Source of the DNA: Sulfurifustis variabilis
GTDB taxonomy: Bacteria; Pseudomonadota; Gammaproteobacteria; Acidiferrobacterales; Sulfurifustaceae
NCBI RefSeq assembly: GCF_002355415.1
Contig: NZ_AP014936.1
Location: forward strand, 3,881,501-3,945,500
Direction: 5' to 3'
Length of the DNA stretch: 64,000 bases
Positions 1-9,856 of the stretch are shown in pieces. A program made the position numbers and the translations under genes. How positions within the stretch are numbered: the stretch's first letter is position 1; every line of letters begins with the position of its first letter. The notes beneath the pieces are model-generated. The model had not been told where the DNA came from. It was given only the letters and a program-made list of their open reading frames with translations, and ran no database searches.

Positions 1-68
1 GCGTGGAAGTCGCGTGCGATGCCGGCCAGCGCGGTCCGCGGTGGGAGGTCATCGAACGAGTTGGCCAT
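1..68 (-). CDS. mtnB: MtnB-like methylthioribulose-1-phosphate dehydratase, N-terminal fragment
   Basis: This is a partial gene that runs off the left edge of the window. The visible 22 codons begin MANSFDDLPPRTALAGIARD. The pattern of a leucine-rich helix ending in RDFH resembles the N-terminus of class II aldolase-type MtnB, which dehydrates methylthioribulose-1-phosphate in the methionine salvage pathway. The gene lies directly downstream of mtnD on the same strand, 83 bp away, which supports the call because the two enzymes act in one pathway. With so few residues visible the identification rests mainly on context. Confidence 0.55.
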   Translation of the reverse strand, partial: MANSFDDLPPRTALAGIARDFH

Positions 69-151
69 CTAGGGCGGGACGGCCGTGGTAGCCCGCAGTT
101 GCACGCGAAGACCGATTGGCCGCTGCCGCTTGATCGGGTTCGTACGCGGTT

Positions 152-691
152 CTAGGCGATCGCGCGCTGGCGTTCCGTGTACACCGGCGCCCATCCGGAC
201 GTGTCGATGAAGTAACGCACGGCCTTGATGCGCTTGGAGTCGCGCATCTCGAACCAGTGCTCGGCGTTGGCGGGCACATTGATGTAGTCGCCGGCCGAGA
301 CCTCGAGGAGGAACTGACCGCCGTCGGGCTCGACGAAGCCGAAGAACCCGCGGCCCGCGACGATATAGCGCACCTCGTCGTCCGTATGGAAATGCACCTT
401 GTCGAACTTCGCGAGCATGTCCGCGAGGCCCGGGACGTCCTCGTGGATGACGATGAGGTCGCGCGTCGTATAGCCCTTCGTGCGCTGAAGCTCCTCGAAC
501 CGGTTTTGCACGAAACCGAGCAGCTCTTCCTTTTCCGCGTCGCTCAGGGCCTTCTTCTCCAGCAGCGCGCGCGCCCGGGCGCCGCCCGGGGCGGGCCAGG
601 CGTTGAGCGCGATGCCCAATCGGGCGAGGCGGCCTTGAATGCGCTCGAAGTCGGTGGTCTCGGTGCCGTCGGAAGCGATGATGCGGGCCAT
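152..691 (-). CDS. mtnD: Acireductone dioxygenase
   Basis: A 179-residue cupin protein. It oxidises the acireductone intermediate of methionine salvage to the 2-oxo precursor of methionine and formate, in the cytoplasm, using a bound divalent metal. The metal ligands are visible as the motif H100-F-H102-x3-E106 (sequence VHFHTDDEVRY) and H145 (AEHWF), and length is typical of the family. A good ribosome-binding site (GGAGGAGAGGAG) precedes the ATG. It is followed on the same strand by the mtnB fragment, so the two are probably co-transcribed. Fe versus Ni loading, which changes the products, cannot be read from sequence. Confidence 0.93.
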   Translation of the reverse strand: MARIIASDGTETTDFERIQGRLARLGIALNAWPAPGGARARALLEKKALSDAEKEELLGFVQNRFEELQRTKGYTTRDLIVIHEDVPGLADMLAKFDKVHFHTDDEVRYIVAGRGFFGFVEPDGGQFLLEVSAGDYINVPANAEHWFEMRDSKRIKAVRYFIDTSGWAPVYTERQRAIA

Positions 692-713
692 GGTCTACTC
701 CTCTCCTCCGATG

Positions 714-730
714 CGCCCCGACCCGGGGCG
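714..730 (-). other. GC-rich inverted repeat between rhlB and mtnD
   Basis: CGCCCCG and CGGGGCG flank a 3-base loop, giving a perfect 7-bp stem between the rhlB stop and the mtnD ribosome-binding site. No T-run follows on the minus strand, so it is not a convincing intrinsic terminator. It could be a weak transcription attenuator or a 3'-end stabiliser. Confidence 0.35.
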
Positions 731-741
731 AACACAGATAG

Positions 742-2178
742 TTACCCGACCGCGGGTGTCTCGAATCCGCGTCGGGCAAGGGCGCGCCGACGTGGCCGCT
801 CCGCCGCCGGCGGGATGTCCGGCTCGGGCTGCCTGGCGGGCTCCCTGGGCTCCACTTTCGCGAACGGCGCCGCTGCGGGCGCCCGATCGCGGGGCGGCCG
901 TTCCCGCCGTCCGCCGCGTTCACGCGCCCCGCGCTCGGTCCGATCGCGCCGAGGACCGCGCCGCTCCTCGCGCTCGCGCCGCTCGCCGCGCGCGGGCGGC
1001 GACAGGGTCGGCAGCAGCTCGGGCGTGATCTTGCCGACCGGCAGCTTGTGCCCGATATACGCCTCGATGTCGGGGAGCGCAAACACGTAGCGTTCGCACG
1101 CGAAGCTCACCGCGTCGCCGCTCTTCCCGGCGCGCGCCGTGCGACCGATGCGATGCACGTAGTCTTCGGCGTTTTGCGGGAGGTCGAAGTTGAAGACGTG
1201 GGAGACGTCGGGGATGTGCAGGCCTCGCGCCGCGACGTCGGTCGCCACCATGATCGGCAGCCGACCCTCCATGAAGTCCTGCAGCAGTCGCAGGCGCATA
1301 TTCTGGGGAACGTCGCCCGAGAGTACCTCGGCCAGGAAACCGTTCGCCTTCAACCAGCCGACCAGGCGGTCCGCCATGTCCTTCGTGTTGACGAACACCA
1401 GGCTGCGCGTCGGGTCCATGTGCCGCAGCAGTCCGACGAGGAGCGGGATCTTCTCCTCGAGCGCCGTGTGATACAGGACCTGCTCGACCTTGTCGGCGGT
1501 GCGCTTGTCCGGCTCGATGCGGATGAACTGCGGGTTGTTCATGTGCTCGTAGGCGAGCTCCGTCACGCGGTAGGAAAGCGTCGCCGAGAACAGCATGTTG
1601 AGGCGCTTGTCGGGATCCGGCATCCGGCGCAGCAGAAAGCGGATGTCCTTGATGAAGCCGAGATCGAACATGCGGTCGGCCTCGTCGAGCACCATGACCT
1701 GGATCGCCCGCAGGTCGAACACATGCTGCTTGAAATAGTCGATGATGCGTCCAGGCGTCCCGATCAGCACGTCCACGCCGGCCTGGAGGTCCTGCCGCTG
1801 CTGTTCGTAGCCCGTGCCCCCGAATACGAGGCAGAGCTTGAGCCCCGCCTGCGCGCCGAGCGCCTCCGCGTCCTTGTGGATCTGCACGGCGAGCTCGCGC
1901 GTGGGCGCGAGCACGATCGCACGCGGCTGCGTCCCCGTGCGCTCCGGCGCTGCCGGCATCGTGAGCAGACGGTTGAACAGCGCGAGCAGGAACGCCGCGG
2001 TCTTTCCGGTCCCCGTCTGCGCCTGCCCGGCGACGTCCTGGCCCGCGAGGGCGAGCGGGAGGGTCTGGGCCTGGATCGGGGTACAGTATTCGAACCCCGC
2101 CTGACGCACCCCCTGCATCAGCGGCTCGGGCAGATTGAGGCGGGAGAAGGTCTGGTCGGTAAGGTGATGTTCGCTCAT
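742..2178 (-). CDS. rhlB: DEAD-box ATP-dependent RNA helicase RhlB
   Basis: A DEAD-box helicase that unwinds structured RNA, in many gammaproteobacteria as a partner of the degradosome. The reading gives [19 protein letters not shown], then the Q-motif region (CTPIQ), motif I AQTGTGKT, motif II DEAD, SAT and the [10 protein letters not shown] motif of domain 2. After about residue 390 there is an Arg/Glu-rich low-complexity tail typical of RNA-binding extensions. I chose the ATG at 2178, matching the conserved MSxxHLT start of RhlB. An in-frame ATG at 2193 is possible. The divergent trxA-rho neighbours reproduce the E. coli rhlB-trxA-rho order, which separates this call from the paralogue RhlE. 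Confidence 0.9.
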   Translation of the reverse strand: MSEHHLTDQTFSRLNLPEPLMQGVRQAGFEYCTPIQAQTLPLALAGQDVAGQAQTGTGKTAAFLLALFNRLLTMPAAPERTGTQPRAIVLAPTRELAVQIHKDAEALGAQAGLKLCLVFGGTGYEQQRQDLQAGVDVLIGTPGRIIDYFKQHVFDLRAIQVMVLDEADRMFDLGFIKDIRFLLRRMPDPDKRLNMLFSATLSYRVTELAYEHMNNPQFIRIEPDKRTADKVEQVLYHTALEEKIPLLVGLLRHMDPTRSLVFVNTKDMADRLVGWLKANGFLAEVLSGDVPQNMRLRLLQDFMEGRLPIMVATDVAARGLHIPDVSHVFNFDLPQNAEDYVHRIGRTARAGKSGDAVSFACERYVFALPDIEAYIGHKLPVGKITPELLPTLSPPARGERREREERRGPRRDRTERGARERGGRRERPPRDRAPAAAPFAKVEPREPARQPEPDIPPAAERPRRRALARRGFETPAVG

Positions 2179-2245
2179 TCGCTTCGCGCACAAAGCATAT
2201 CAATATGGTAGTGGCATTAACAGATCAGCCGCGCGCCAAGTCCCC

Positions 2246-2274
2246 TTGCATCAGGCCGGCTATTTCGCTCAAAT
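2246..2274 (+). promoter_or_regulatory. Candidate sigma-70 promoter of trxA
   Basis: TTGCAT (2246-2251) and TCAAAT (2269-2274) are separated by 17 bp in the rhlB-trxA divergent gap. The -35 matches well and the -10 only moderately. It lies about 78 bp upstream of the trxA ATG. This is a motif match only. Confidence 0.4.
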
Positions 2275-2351
2275 AGCGCGGTCCAACGATAACTTCACGC
2301 GACCCCAGCCTCGGCCGCTTCAGGCCGGTTCCAACGACGGAGACGCACCCC

Positions 2352-2678
2352 ATGAGTCAAGGCATTGTCACCGTGACGGACGACAGTTTCGAGGAAGAGG
2401 TGCTGAAGAGCTCCGGTCCGGTGCTGGTCGATTACTGGGCCGAGTGGTGCGGACCCTGCAAGATGATTGCGCCGGTCCTGGAAGAGATCGCCCGCGACTA
2501 TGCCGGGCGGGTGAAGATCGCGAAGCTCAATATCGACGAGAACCCCTCCACTCCGCCCAAGTACGGCATCCGTGGCATCCCTACCCTGATGCTGTTCAAG
2601 AACGGCGCGGTCGAGGCGACCAAGGTCGGCGCCGTCTCCAAGTCGCAACTCTCCGCCTTTCTCGACGGCAACCTCTAG
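2352..2678 (+). CDS. trxA: Thioredoxin 1
   Basis: A 108-residue cytoplasmic thioredoxin that reduces protein disulfides using electrons from thioredoxin reductase. The active site WCGPC is at residues 32-36, and the cis-proline (GIPT) is at residue 77. The buried Asp (LVDYWA) is at residue 27. Length and residues are those of canonical TrxA, with no fusion or extra domain. It is divergent from rhlB and followed by rho 185 bp downstream, a conserved gammaproteobacterial order. Confidence 0.97.
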   Translation: MSQGIVTVTDDSFEEEVLKSSGPVLVDYWAEWCGPCKMIAPVLEEIARDYAGRVKIAKLNIDENPSTPPKYGIRGIPTLMLFKNGAVEATKVGAVSKSQLSAFLDGNL

Positions 2679-2691
2679 CCCTTCGCCGTGG

Positions 2692-2709
2692 GCAAGCGCC
2701 GACGCTTGC
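2692..2709 (+). other. Perfect hairpin downstream of trxA
   Basis: GCAAGCG-CCGA-CGCTTGC forms a 7-bp perfect stem with a tetraloop 13 bases after the trxA stop codon. There is no U-tract after it, so it may be a pause or attenuation site, or a 3'-end stabiliser between trxA and the rho leader, rather than a classic terminator. Confidence 0.4.
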
Positions 2710-2826
2710 ACTGGACGACCCGCCGAACTGGTGTTAATGTTTTTGATGAAAGCGGCAACGCTTCCCTTAACACGTCCTACTCCTTTCTGACCCTTTGCTT
2801 CGTCCCCCCGCTTCCGGCGGCGGGTT

Positions 2827-2852
2827 GCTTCAGGACCCGTGTGCCTGAAAGC
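2827..2852 (+). promoter_or_regulatory. Rho leader hairpin next to the ribosome-binding site
   Basis: TTCAGG (2829-2834) pairs with CCTGAA (2844-2849), with extra pairing outside through one bulge. The hairpin lies just upstream of the GGTGGAG ribosome-binding site of rho. Rho is known to autoregulate through its leader in E. coli. A regulatory role here is inferred from position only. Confidence 0.35.
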
Positions 2853-2863
2853 GGTGGAGTCCT

Positions 2864-4135
2864 ATGATCCCGACCCTGATGAACCTCTCTGAGCTCAAGA
2901 AGAAGCCCGCGACCGAGCTCGCCGAGATGGCGAGCCACCTCGACCTCGAAGGCGGCAGCCGCCTGCGCAAGCAAGACCTGATCTTCGCCATCCTCAAGGC
3001 CCAGGCCAAGAAGGGCGAGGACATTGTCGGCGAGGGCGTGGTCGAGATACTGCAGGACGGTTTCGGCTTCCTGCGTTCGGCGGACGCCAGCTACCTTGCG
3101 GGCCCCGACGACATTTACGTCTCCCCTTCCCAGATACGCCGCTTCAACCTGCGCACGGGCGACACCGTCAAGGGCTACATCCGTCCGCCCAAGGAGTCGG
3201 AGCGGTATTTCGCGCTGCTCAAGGTCGAGGAGATCAATTTCCAGTCGCCCGAGGAGGCCAAGAACAAGGTCCTCTTCGAGAACCTGACGCCGCTGCACCC
3301 GCAGGAGCGCATGAAGCTCGAGCGCGACAACGCGTCGAGCGAGAACCTGACCTCGCGCGTGATCGACCTGGTCGCGCCGATCGGCAAAGGGCAGCGCGGT
3401 CTCGTCGTTTCGCCGCCGAAGGCCGGCAAGACGGTGATGCTCCAGAACATCGCCCATTCGATCACGGCGAACAACCCGGACGTCTACCTCATCGTGCTGC
3501 TCATCGACGAGCGCCCGGAGGAAGTCACCGAGATGCAGCGCTCCGTGCGCGGCGAGGTGATCAGCTCGACCTTCGACGAGCCGGCGAGCCGGCACGTCCA
3601 GGTGGCCGAGATGGTGATCGAGAAAGCCAAGCGCCTGGTCGAGCACAAGAAGGATGTCGTCATCCTGCTCGATTCCATCACGCGCCTCGCGCGCGCCTAC
3701 AACACGGTCGTGCCCGCTTCCGGCAAGGTGCTCACGGGCGGCGTAGACGCGAACGCCCTGCAGAAGCCCAAGCGCTTCTTCGGCGCGGCGCGCAACATCG
3801 AGGAGGGCGGCAGCCTCACCATCATCGCGACCGCCCTGATCGACACCGGCTCGAAAATGGACGACGTGATCTACGAGGAGTTCAAGGGCACCGGCAACAT
3901 GGAGATTCATCTGGACCGCCGCCTGGCCGAGAAGCGCAGCTACCCTTCGATCAACATCAACCGCTCGGGCACGCGGCGCGAAGAGCTGCTTCTCGATCCG
4001 GTGGAGCTGCAGAAGATCTGGATTCTCAGAAAGCTGTTGCACCAGATGGACGAGCTCGAGGCGTCCGAATTCCTGCTCGAGAAGCTGCGCGCGACCAAGA
4101 ACAATGCCGAGTTCTTCGACTCGATGAAGCGGTAA
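2864..4135 (+). CDS. rho: Transcription termination factor Rho
   Basis: A 423-residue homohexameric RNA-dependent ATPase and helicase that terminates transcription. Its domains in order are an N-terminal helical Rho_N domain (residues 5-48), a cold-shock-like RNA-binding domain with RNP1 motif DGFGFLR (65-71) and [10 protein letters not shown], and a RecA-type ATPase with P-loop PPKAGKT (184-190). The sequence is very close to the E. coli protein. I chose the ATG at 2864 because GGTGGAG lies 5 bases upstream. The internal ATG at 2879 matches the E. coli start (MNLxEL) but has no ribosome-binding site. Confidence 0.97.
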   Translation: MIPTLMNLSELKKKPATELAEMASHLDLEGGSRLRKQDLIFAILKAQAKKGEDIVGEGVVEILQDGFGFLRSADASYLAGPDDIYVSPSQIRRFNLRTGDTVKGYIRPPKESERYFALLKVEEINFQSPEEAKNKVLFENLTPLHPQERMKLERDNASSENLTSRVIDLVAPIGKGQRGLVVSPPKAGKTVMLQNIAHSITANNPDVYLIVLLIDERPEEVTEMQRSVRGEVISSTFDEPASRHVQVAEMVIEKAKRLVEHKKDVVILLDSITRLARAYNTVVPASGKVLTGGVDANALQKPKRFFGAARNIEEGGSLTIIATALIDTGSKMDDVIYEEFKGTGNMEIHLDRRLAEKRSYPSININRSGTRREELLLDPVELQKIWILRKLLHQMDELEASEFLLEKLRATKNNAEFFDSMKR

Positions 4136-4215
4136 GCAAGGCCCTCCTCTGCCGCCGGGCATACCGGCGCACTTCCGCTTCCCCGGCCGGTCTTACAGTT
4201 TCAGAGTCGGCCGCC

Positions 4216-5031
4216 ATGAAACGCATACCGCCGTTCCTCTTCGCCTTCATCGGTATCGCCGCCGCACACGCCGCCGAGGCGGAGGTCTGGGTGCGCGCCG
4301 AGCACCGCGGCGGGGAGGTCGTCTACCACTACGAAGTGCGTAACCGCGATGCGGGCAGGCTCGATCACTTCGCGCTCGGCTGCGACTGCCGTCGGCCCGC
4401 CCAGCCTGCCCTCGCCGCTCAGCTGGGCGTGCTCCCCGGAGCGACGACCCTCTCGGGCGACGACTATCTCGGACAGGTGCTCGCGGTGCCTCCGGGGGCG
4501 GTGACCGCACCGCCCGGGTGGCACGCGACCCTTCGGGTTCCGCCCGGGGAAAGGCGCTACTGGATCGAGTGGCGCACCTCCGATCAGGCCGCGGCCGTCC
4601 CCGCAAACCAGGGTTTGAAAGGGTTCTCGGTCGCTTTGCCGATGACGGATCGGGGTTTTCTTTCCGGCACCTTTCTTCTCGCCGACACGGCCGGGGAGCG
4701 GGTACGTAACGGACAGGTCCGGCCTTCCGATACCCGTCCACCCCACCTGTCGGTGCAGCTGCACCTCCGAGGCGCGGGCAATCCGGAGGGGTCGCTCTCC
4801 GTTGCAACGGACGTGAGCGTGAGCGACGACATCGATCCGGAGCCCGCCGTGCACCTCGAATCGTTTGCACGCGAGGGGTTGAAAGAGGGTGAGTCGGGGA
4901 TCGGCCGCCTCTCGGTGACCTACCGGGCGACCGACGCCTCCGGAAACGTCAGCCGGGAGACGGCCGAAATCGCCCTGCCGGGTGCCCTTGCCGGCGTGGT
5001 TCGCTTGCCGGAAGGCGGGATTCTGCCCTAG
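4216..5031 (+). CDS. Secreted hypothetical protein with an Ig-like C-terminus
   Basis: A 271-residue protein that I cannot assign to a named family. It has a cleavable signal peptide ([20 protein letters not shown]). The rest is rich in predicted beta strands and has a Cys pair (CDC near residue 57). The C-terminus (VSDDIDPEP...[13 protein letters not shown]) resembles HYR/Ig-like repeats of extracellular proteins. It is therefore probably exported to the periplasm or cell surface. It stands alone between rho and rpmE, with 80 bp after rho and 43 bp before rpmE. No catalytic motif is visible. Confidence 0.7.
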   Translation: MKRIPPFLFAFIGIAAAHAAEAEVWVRAEHRGGEVVYHYEVRNRDAGRLDHFALGCDCRRPAQPALAAQLGVLPGATTLSGDDYLGQVLAVPPGAVTAPPGWHATLRVPPGERRYWIEWRTSDQAAAVPANQGLKGFSVALPMTDRGFLSGTFLLADTAGERVRNGQVRPSDTRPPHLSVQLHLRGAGNPEGSLSVATDVSVSDDIDPEPAVHLESFAREGLKEGESGIGRLSVTYRATDASGNVSRETAEIALPGALAGVVRLPEGGILP

Positions 5032-5074
5032 ACTACGCGCCCCTGACCGACCCACGCCCCCTCAGAGGTTAGCC

Positions 5075-5278
5075 ATGAAGGCCGGCATTCACCCGGACTA
5101 TAAAGAGATCACTGTCACCTGCGCCTGCGGGAACAGCTTCAAGACCCGCTCCACGGTCGGCCGCGACATGCACGTGGAAGTCTGCGCCAACTGCCATCCG
5201 TTCTACACGGGTAAACAGAAGATCATGGATACCGAGGGCCGGGTCGAGAAGTTCCGCCAGAAGTACGCCAAGAAGTAG
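5075..5278 (+). CDS. rpmE: 50S ribosomal protein L31, zinc-binding form
   Basis: A 67-residue large-subunit ribosomal protein. It is the zinc-containing (C+) form, with four Cys ligands at positions 16, 18, 37 and 40 (CAC and CANC). In many bacteria this form is replaced by a Cys-less paralogue under zinc limitation, and none is seen in this window. The ATG at 5075 follows an AGAGG ribosome-binding site. A strong intrinsic terminator follows, but it lies inside the next gene. Confidence 0.96.
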   Translation: MKAGIHPDYKEITVTCACGNSFKTRSTVGRDMHVEVCANCHPFYTGKQKIMDTEGRVEKFRQKYAKK

Positions 5279-5279
5279 C

Positions 5280-6038
5280 TTGGCCCGCGGTCCGAACCCG
5301 AGGGCGCTCCGATGGAGCGCCCTTTTCGTTTGGGCCCTGGCCCTCGCCTCTACGGCCTGGGCGGACGGCGAGACGGTCCGGGTCGCCCGGGTACTGGACG
5401 GAGACAGCCTGCTGCTCAGCGACGGCCGCCAGGTCCGTCTGATCGGCATCAACACACCGGAGTTCGGCCGTGATGGCGCCGCGCACCAGCCGGGCGCGGT
5501 CGAGGCGCGGGCGCGGACCGCGGCGCTTGCCGAGGGTCGCGAGATCGTTCTGGTCTTCGACGCGGAGCGGAAAGACCGCCACGGCCGCAGTCTCGCCTAC
5601 GTCGTGCTGGAGGGCGGCCGGGAGCTGCAGGAATACCTCCTCGCCGAGGGTCTCGCGTGGTACGTGGCGATCCCCCCGAACCTCGCCCGGCTGTCCCGGT
5701 ATCGGGAGCTCGAGCGGGCTGCGCGCGAAGCGCGCCGGGGCGTCTGGAGCGACCCGTCCTATCGCGCGGTCCCGGCTGTGCGACTGGCGCCGGGCGACAC
5801 CGGGTTCCGACGCATCGAAGGCCGGGTCGAGCGGGTTCGCTATACGAAGCGGTTCGTACGCCTCGAACTGGGTGGCCGTACGAGCATCGTCGTGCCCCGC
5901 GAAGACTGGCGGTATTTCCCGCGCGCCCCGGAGACCTACGTGGGCCGCCGGCTGGTGGCCAGGGGCTGGGTGGGGGAGTATAAGGGTCTGCTGCGGTTGC
6001 GCATCTCGCACCCGGCAATGATCGAAGTCCTGCACTGA
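5280..6038 (+). CDS. Secreted staphylococcal-nuclease-like (TNase) protein
   Basis: A 252-residue protein with a signal peptide (hydrophobic WSALFVWALALAS, predicted cleavage after AWA) and a thermonuclease (SNase) domain at about residues 30-155. The domain contains VLDGDS, RLIGINTPE and KDRHGRSLAYV, which hold the acidic calcium-site residues and the two catalytic arginines of the family. It should be a periplasmic or extracellular DNA/RNA nuclease. Residues 165-252 form a second beta-rich segment (RxIEGRVERVRYTKRF) as in other proteobacterial SNase proteins. The only in-frame start that keeps the signal peptide is TTG at 5280, one base after the rpmE stop. The start of the gene contains the rpmE terminator. 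The stop overlaps the next ATG (TGATG). Confidence 0.82.
   Translation: MARGPNPRALRWSALFVWALALASTAWADGETVRVARVLDGDSLLLSDGRQVRLIGINTPEFGRDGAAHQPGAVEARARTAALAEGREIVLVFDAERKDRHGRSLAYVVLEGGRELQEYLLAEGLAWYVAIPPNLARLSRYRELERAAREARRGVWSDPSYRAVPAVRLAPGDTGFRRIEGRVERVRYTKRFVRLELGGRTSIVVPREDWRYFPRAPETYVGRRLVARGWVGEYKGLLRLRISHPAMIEVLH
5302..5331 (+). terminator. Rho-independent terminator of rpmE, inside the nuclease signal-peptide codons
   Basis: GGGCGCTCC-GAT-GGAGCGCCC is a perfect 9-bp stem followed by TTTTCGTTT. It starts 23 bases after the rpmE stop. It is also protein-coding: the same bases encode RALRWSALFVW of the nuclease signal peptide. Transcription reaching the nuclease and protease genes would need read-through or an internal promoter. 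Confidence 0.85.
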
Positions 6039-7468
6039 TGCGTACGCTCGCTTTACTGGTCTTGTCCGTAGCCCTTGCCGGTTGCGCCACGAACCCGGTC
6101 AGCGGCTCCCCTGACTTCGTCCTGCTCTCCGAGAATCAGGAGATCGAGCTCGGGCGGGCGAACGACCCGAAGATACGGGCCCAGTTCGGGCTCTACGATG
6201 ACCCCGAGCTTCAGGCCTACGTGCAGCGGGTCGGCGAGCGGCTGGCCGCCCAGAGCCATCGGCCGGACCTGATCTATCGGTTCGCCGTCCTGGACAGTCC
6301 GGACGTGAACGCGTTTGCCCTGCCGGGCGGCTACATCTACATCACGCGCGGAATCCTCGCCTACCTGCAGTCCGAGGCGGAGCTGGCGGCGGTCCTCGGG
6401 CACGAGATCGGCCATGTGACCGCCCGGCACAGCGTCAAGCAGTACAGCGCCGCGACGGCGGCGAGCGTGGCGGCCGCGATCTTTCTGCGGACGCAGGCGG
6501 GGCAGGACCTCTTCAACATCATCGGGAACGCGCTGATCAGCGGCTATGGGCGGGAGCACGAGCTCGAGTCGGACCGGCTGGGGGCGGAGTATCTGGCGCG
6601 CAGCGGCTACAACCCGAATGCCATGATCGAGGTGGTCGGGGTGCTCAAGAACCAGGAGGAGTTCGAGAAGGAGCGGGCGAAAGCCGAAGGGCGGGAGCCG
6701 CGCATCTATCATGGCGTTTTCGCGACGCACCCGAGCGCGGACACGCGGCTGCAGGAGGTGGTCGCCGAGGCGCGCAGGCATGCCGTGACCGACCAGCCGC
6801 GCCTCGGGCGCGACGAGTATCTGAAGCACCTGGACGGTCTCGTCTTCGGCGACAGCGCGAAAAGCGGGGTCCGGCACGGGGCGAGCTTCTATCACCGGGA
6901 GATGAATTTCGCCGTCACGTTTCCGGAGGGATGGCGGGTGGAAAACAGCCCGAGCGCGGTGACGGCTTTCGACGCGGGGCGGGACGCGGTTGTGCAGATG
7001 CGGGCCGAAGACCTGAACAAGCGCGGGACACCGCGCGACTATATGAAGACGCGCCTCAAGCTCGACGACATGAAGGACGAAAAGCCGGTACCGGGAATCG
7101 GTCTGCCTTCCCATAGCGGGATCGCCCGCCTCAGCACCCCGTTCGGCCGGCGCGACGCCCGCGTGGCGGTGGTCTTCCAGGGGAACCGCGCGTTCACGTT
7201 CTTCGGCGCGAGCAAGAAGGATCTGTCGGCGCACGATCCCGTGATCCTCGCGGTGGCCGCCAGCCTGCACCCCCTCACCGCGGAGGAGCAGCGGATCGCG
7301 GAGGGGCTGCGCATCCGGGTGGTGACGGCGGGGCCGAGGGACACCTTCGCCGGGCTGGCGAAGCGCTCGCCGGTCACGAACTACGCGGAATCCGTGCTTC
7401 GCCTCATCAACGATCGCTTCCCGGACGGGGAGCCGCGGAAGGGCGAGCTCGTCAAGATCATCGAATAA
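6038..7468 (+). CDS. M48-family zinc metalloprotease lipoprotein
   Basis: A 476-residue lipoprotein with lipobox LAGC (lipidated Cys16) and an M48 peptidase domain. The zinc motif HEIGH is at residues 122-126, and the third ligand region EHELESD is at 173-179. The C-terminus (NYAESVLRLIND...GELVKI) is characteristic of BepA/YfgC-like or Loi-type M48 proteins that act on outer-membrane proteins in the periplasm. Unlike BepA there is no clear TPR array. Instead a beta-rich domain with MNFAVTFPEGW (about residues 290-390) is present. The start overlaps the nuclease stop by one base, so the two are translationally coupled. Confidence 0.85.
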   Translation: MRTLALLVLSVALAGCATNPVSGSPDFVLLSENQEIELGRANDPKIRAQFGLYDDPELQAYVQRVGERLAAQSHRPDLIYRFAVLDSPDVNAFALPGGYIYITRGILAYLQSEAELAAVLGHEIGHVTARHSVKQYSAATAASVAAAIFLRTQAGQDLFNIIGNALISGYGREHELESDRLGAEYLARSGYNPNAMIEVVGVLKNQEEFEKERAKAEGREPRIYHGVFATHPSADTRLQEVVAEARRHAVTDQPRLGRDEYLKHLDGLVFGDSAKSGVRHGASFYHREMNFAVTFPEGWRVENSPSAVTAFDAGRDAVVQMRAEDLNKRGTPRDYMKTRLKLDDMKDEKPVPGIGLPSHSGIARLSTPFGRRDARVAVVFQGNRAFTFFGASKKDLSAHDPVILAVAASLHPLTAEEQRIAEGLRIRVVTAGPRDTFAGLAKRSPVTNYAESVLRLINDRFPDGEPRKGELVKIIE

Positions 7469-7470
7469 AC

Positions 7471-7483
7471 TACGTATAACGTA
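7471..7483. promoter_or_regulatory. Small palindrome upstream of malic enzyme
   Basis: TACGT-ATA-ACGTA is a perfect 13-bp dyad in the 29-bp gap before the malic enzyme start. It could be an operator or chance. Nothing links it to a known regulator. Confidence 0.25.
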
Positions 7484-7497
7484 TTCAAGAGAGAACA

Positions 7498-8751
<1,254 letters not shown>

Positions 8752-8928
8752 GCGCCGGGCGGCGCACCTAACCGGTACGGCGAGCGGCCGGGCCCGTGCC
8801 CCGGACGCGCCTGCCGCACGGCGGCGGGTCGCGCGGCAGGGACCTGCGGGGGCGGCTGCCTGCCGGTTGCCGACGCGGGGCTTTTTGAGCAACCTTCCTG
8901 AGACGAACCAACCACCGGGGATGGCGCC

Positions 8929-9855
8929 ATGAAGAAGATCACGATCGTCGGGTCGGGACGGGTGGGGGAATCGACTGCCCACAACCTCGCCAAGGCCGAG
9001 CTCTGCCGTGAAATCATGCTCATCGATATCAAAGAGGGCATGCCGCAGGGAACGGCGCTCGACATCCAGGAGTCGGCCCCGATCTTCGAGTTCGACACCA
9101 AGCTCTCGGGCTCGAACGACCTCGCCGCCATGGCGGATTCGCAGATGGTGATCGTCACAGCCGGCGTGCCGCGCAAGCCGGGCATGTCGCGGTCGGACGT
9201 GCTCGACACCAATCTCGCGGTGATCGACGGCATCGTCGACGCGATGCTCAAGGTCGCGCCGCAGGCGATGCTGCTCATGGTCACCAACCCGGTGGACGTA
9301 CTGACCTACGCGGTCGCGAAGCGCTCGCGGTGGCCGCGCAACCGCGTTTTCGGCATGGCCGGGGTGCTCGACTCCGCGCGCATGGCGAGCTTCATCGCGA
9401 TGGAGACCGGCTTCTCGGTGAAGGACATCTCCGCCATGGTGCTCGGGGGTCACGGCGACACGATGGTTCCGATGACGCGCTACACCACGATCAACGGAAT
9501 CCCGATCGCCCATTTCATGAGCGATGACAGGATCGAGCGGATCGTGAAACGAACGCGCGAAGGCGGCGCCGAGATTCTCTCGCTGCGCAAGACCGGCAGT
9601 GCCTACGACGCGCCCGCCGCGGCGGTCGCCTCGATGGTCGACGCCATCAGCCGCAATCGCCGCCAGATCCTCCCGGCGGTCGCGATGCTCGAGGGCGAAT
9701 ACGGGCTCGAGGACATCTGCATGGGCGTGCCGGTCGTGTTCGGGGAGCGGGGGCTCGAACGCGTGATCGAGCTGCCCCTGAGCGACGCCGAGGCCGAGGA
9801 GTTCCGCCGCTCGGCGGAGCACGTGCGCGCCGACCTCGCGCGCCTGCGCGGCTGA
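8929..9855 (+). CDS. mdh: Malate dehydrogenase, LDH-like type
   Basis: A 308-residue NAD-dependent malate dehydrogenase of the tetrameric, lactate-dehydrogenase-like class, acting in the TCA cycle. The Rossmann motif GSGRVG is at the N-terminus, and PRKPGMSR carries the two arginines that bind the dicarboxylate. The catalytic His lies in GGHGDTM. The arginine in PRKPG favours malate over lactate. The 177-bp upstream gap is GC-rich without a clear promoter. The stop lies one base before the TTG start of prmB. Confidence 0.93.
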   Translation: MKKITIVGSGRVGESTAHNLAKAELCREIMLIDIKEGMPQGTALDIQESAPIFEFDTKLSGSNDLAAMADSQMVIVTAGVPRKPGMSRSDVLDTNLAVIDGIVDAMLKVAPQAMLLMVTNPVDVLTYAVAKRSRWPRNRVFGMAGVLDSARMASFIAMETGFSVKDISAMVLGGHGDTMVPMTRYTTINGIPIAHFMSDDRIERIVKRTREGGAEILSLRKTGSAYDAPAAAVASMVDAISRNRRQILPAVAMLEGEYGLEDICMGVPVVFGERGLERVIELPLSDAEAEEFRRSAEHVRADLARLRG

Positions 9856-9856
9856 A

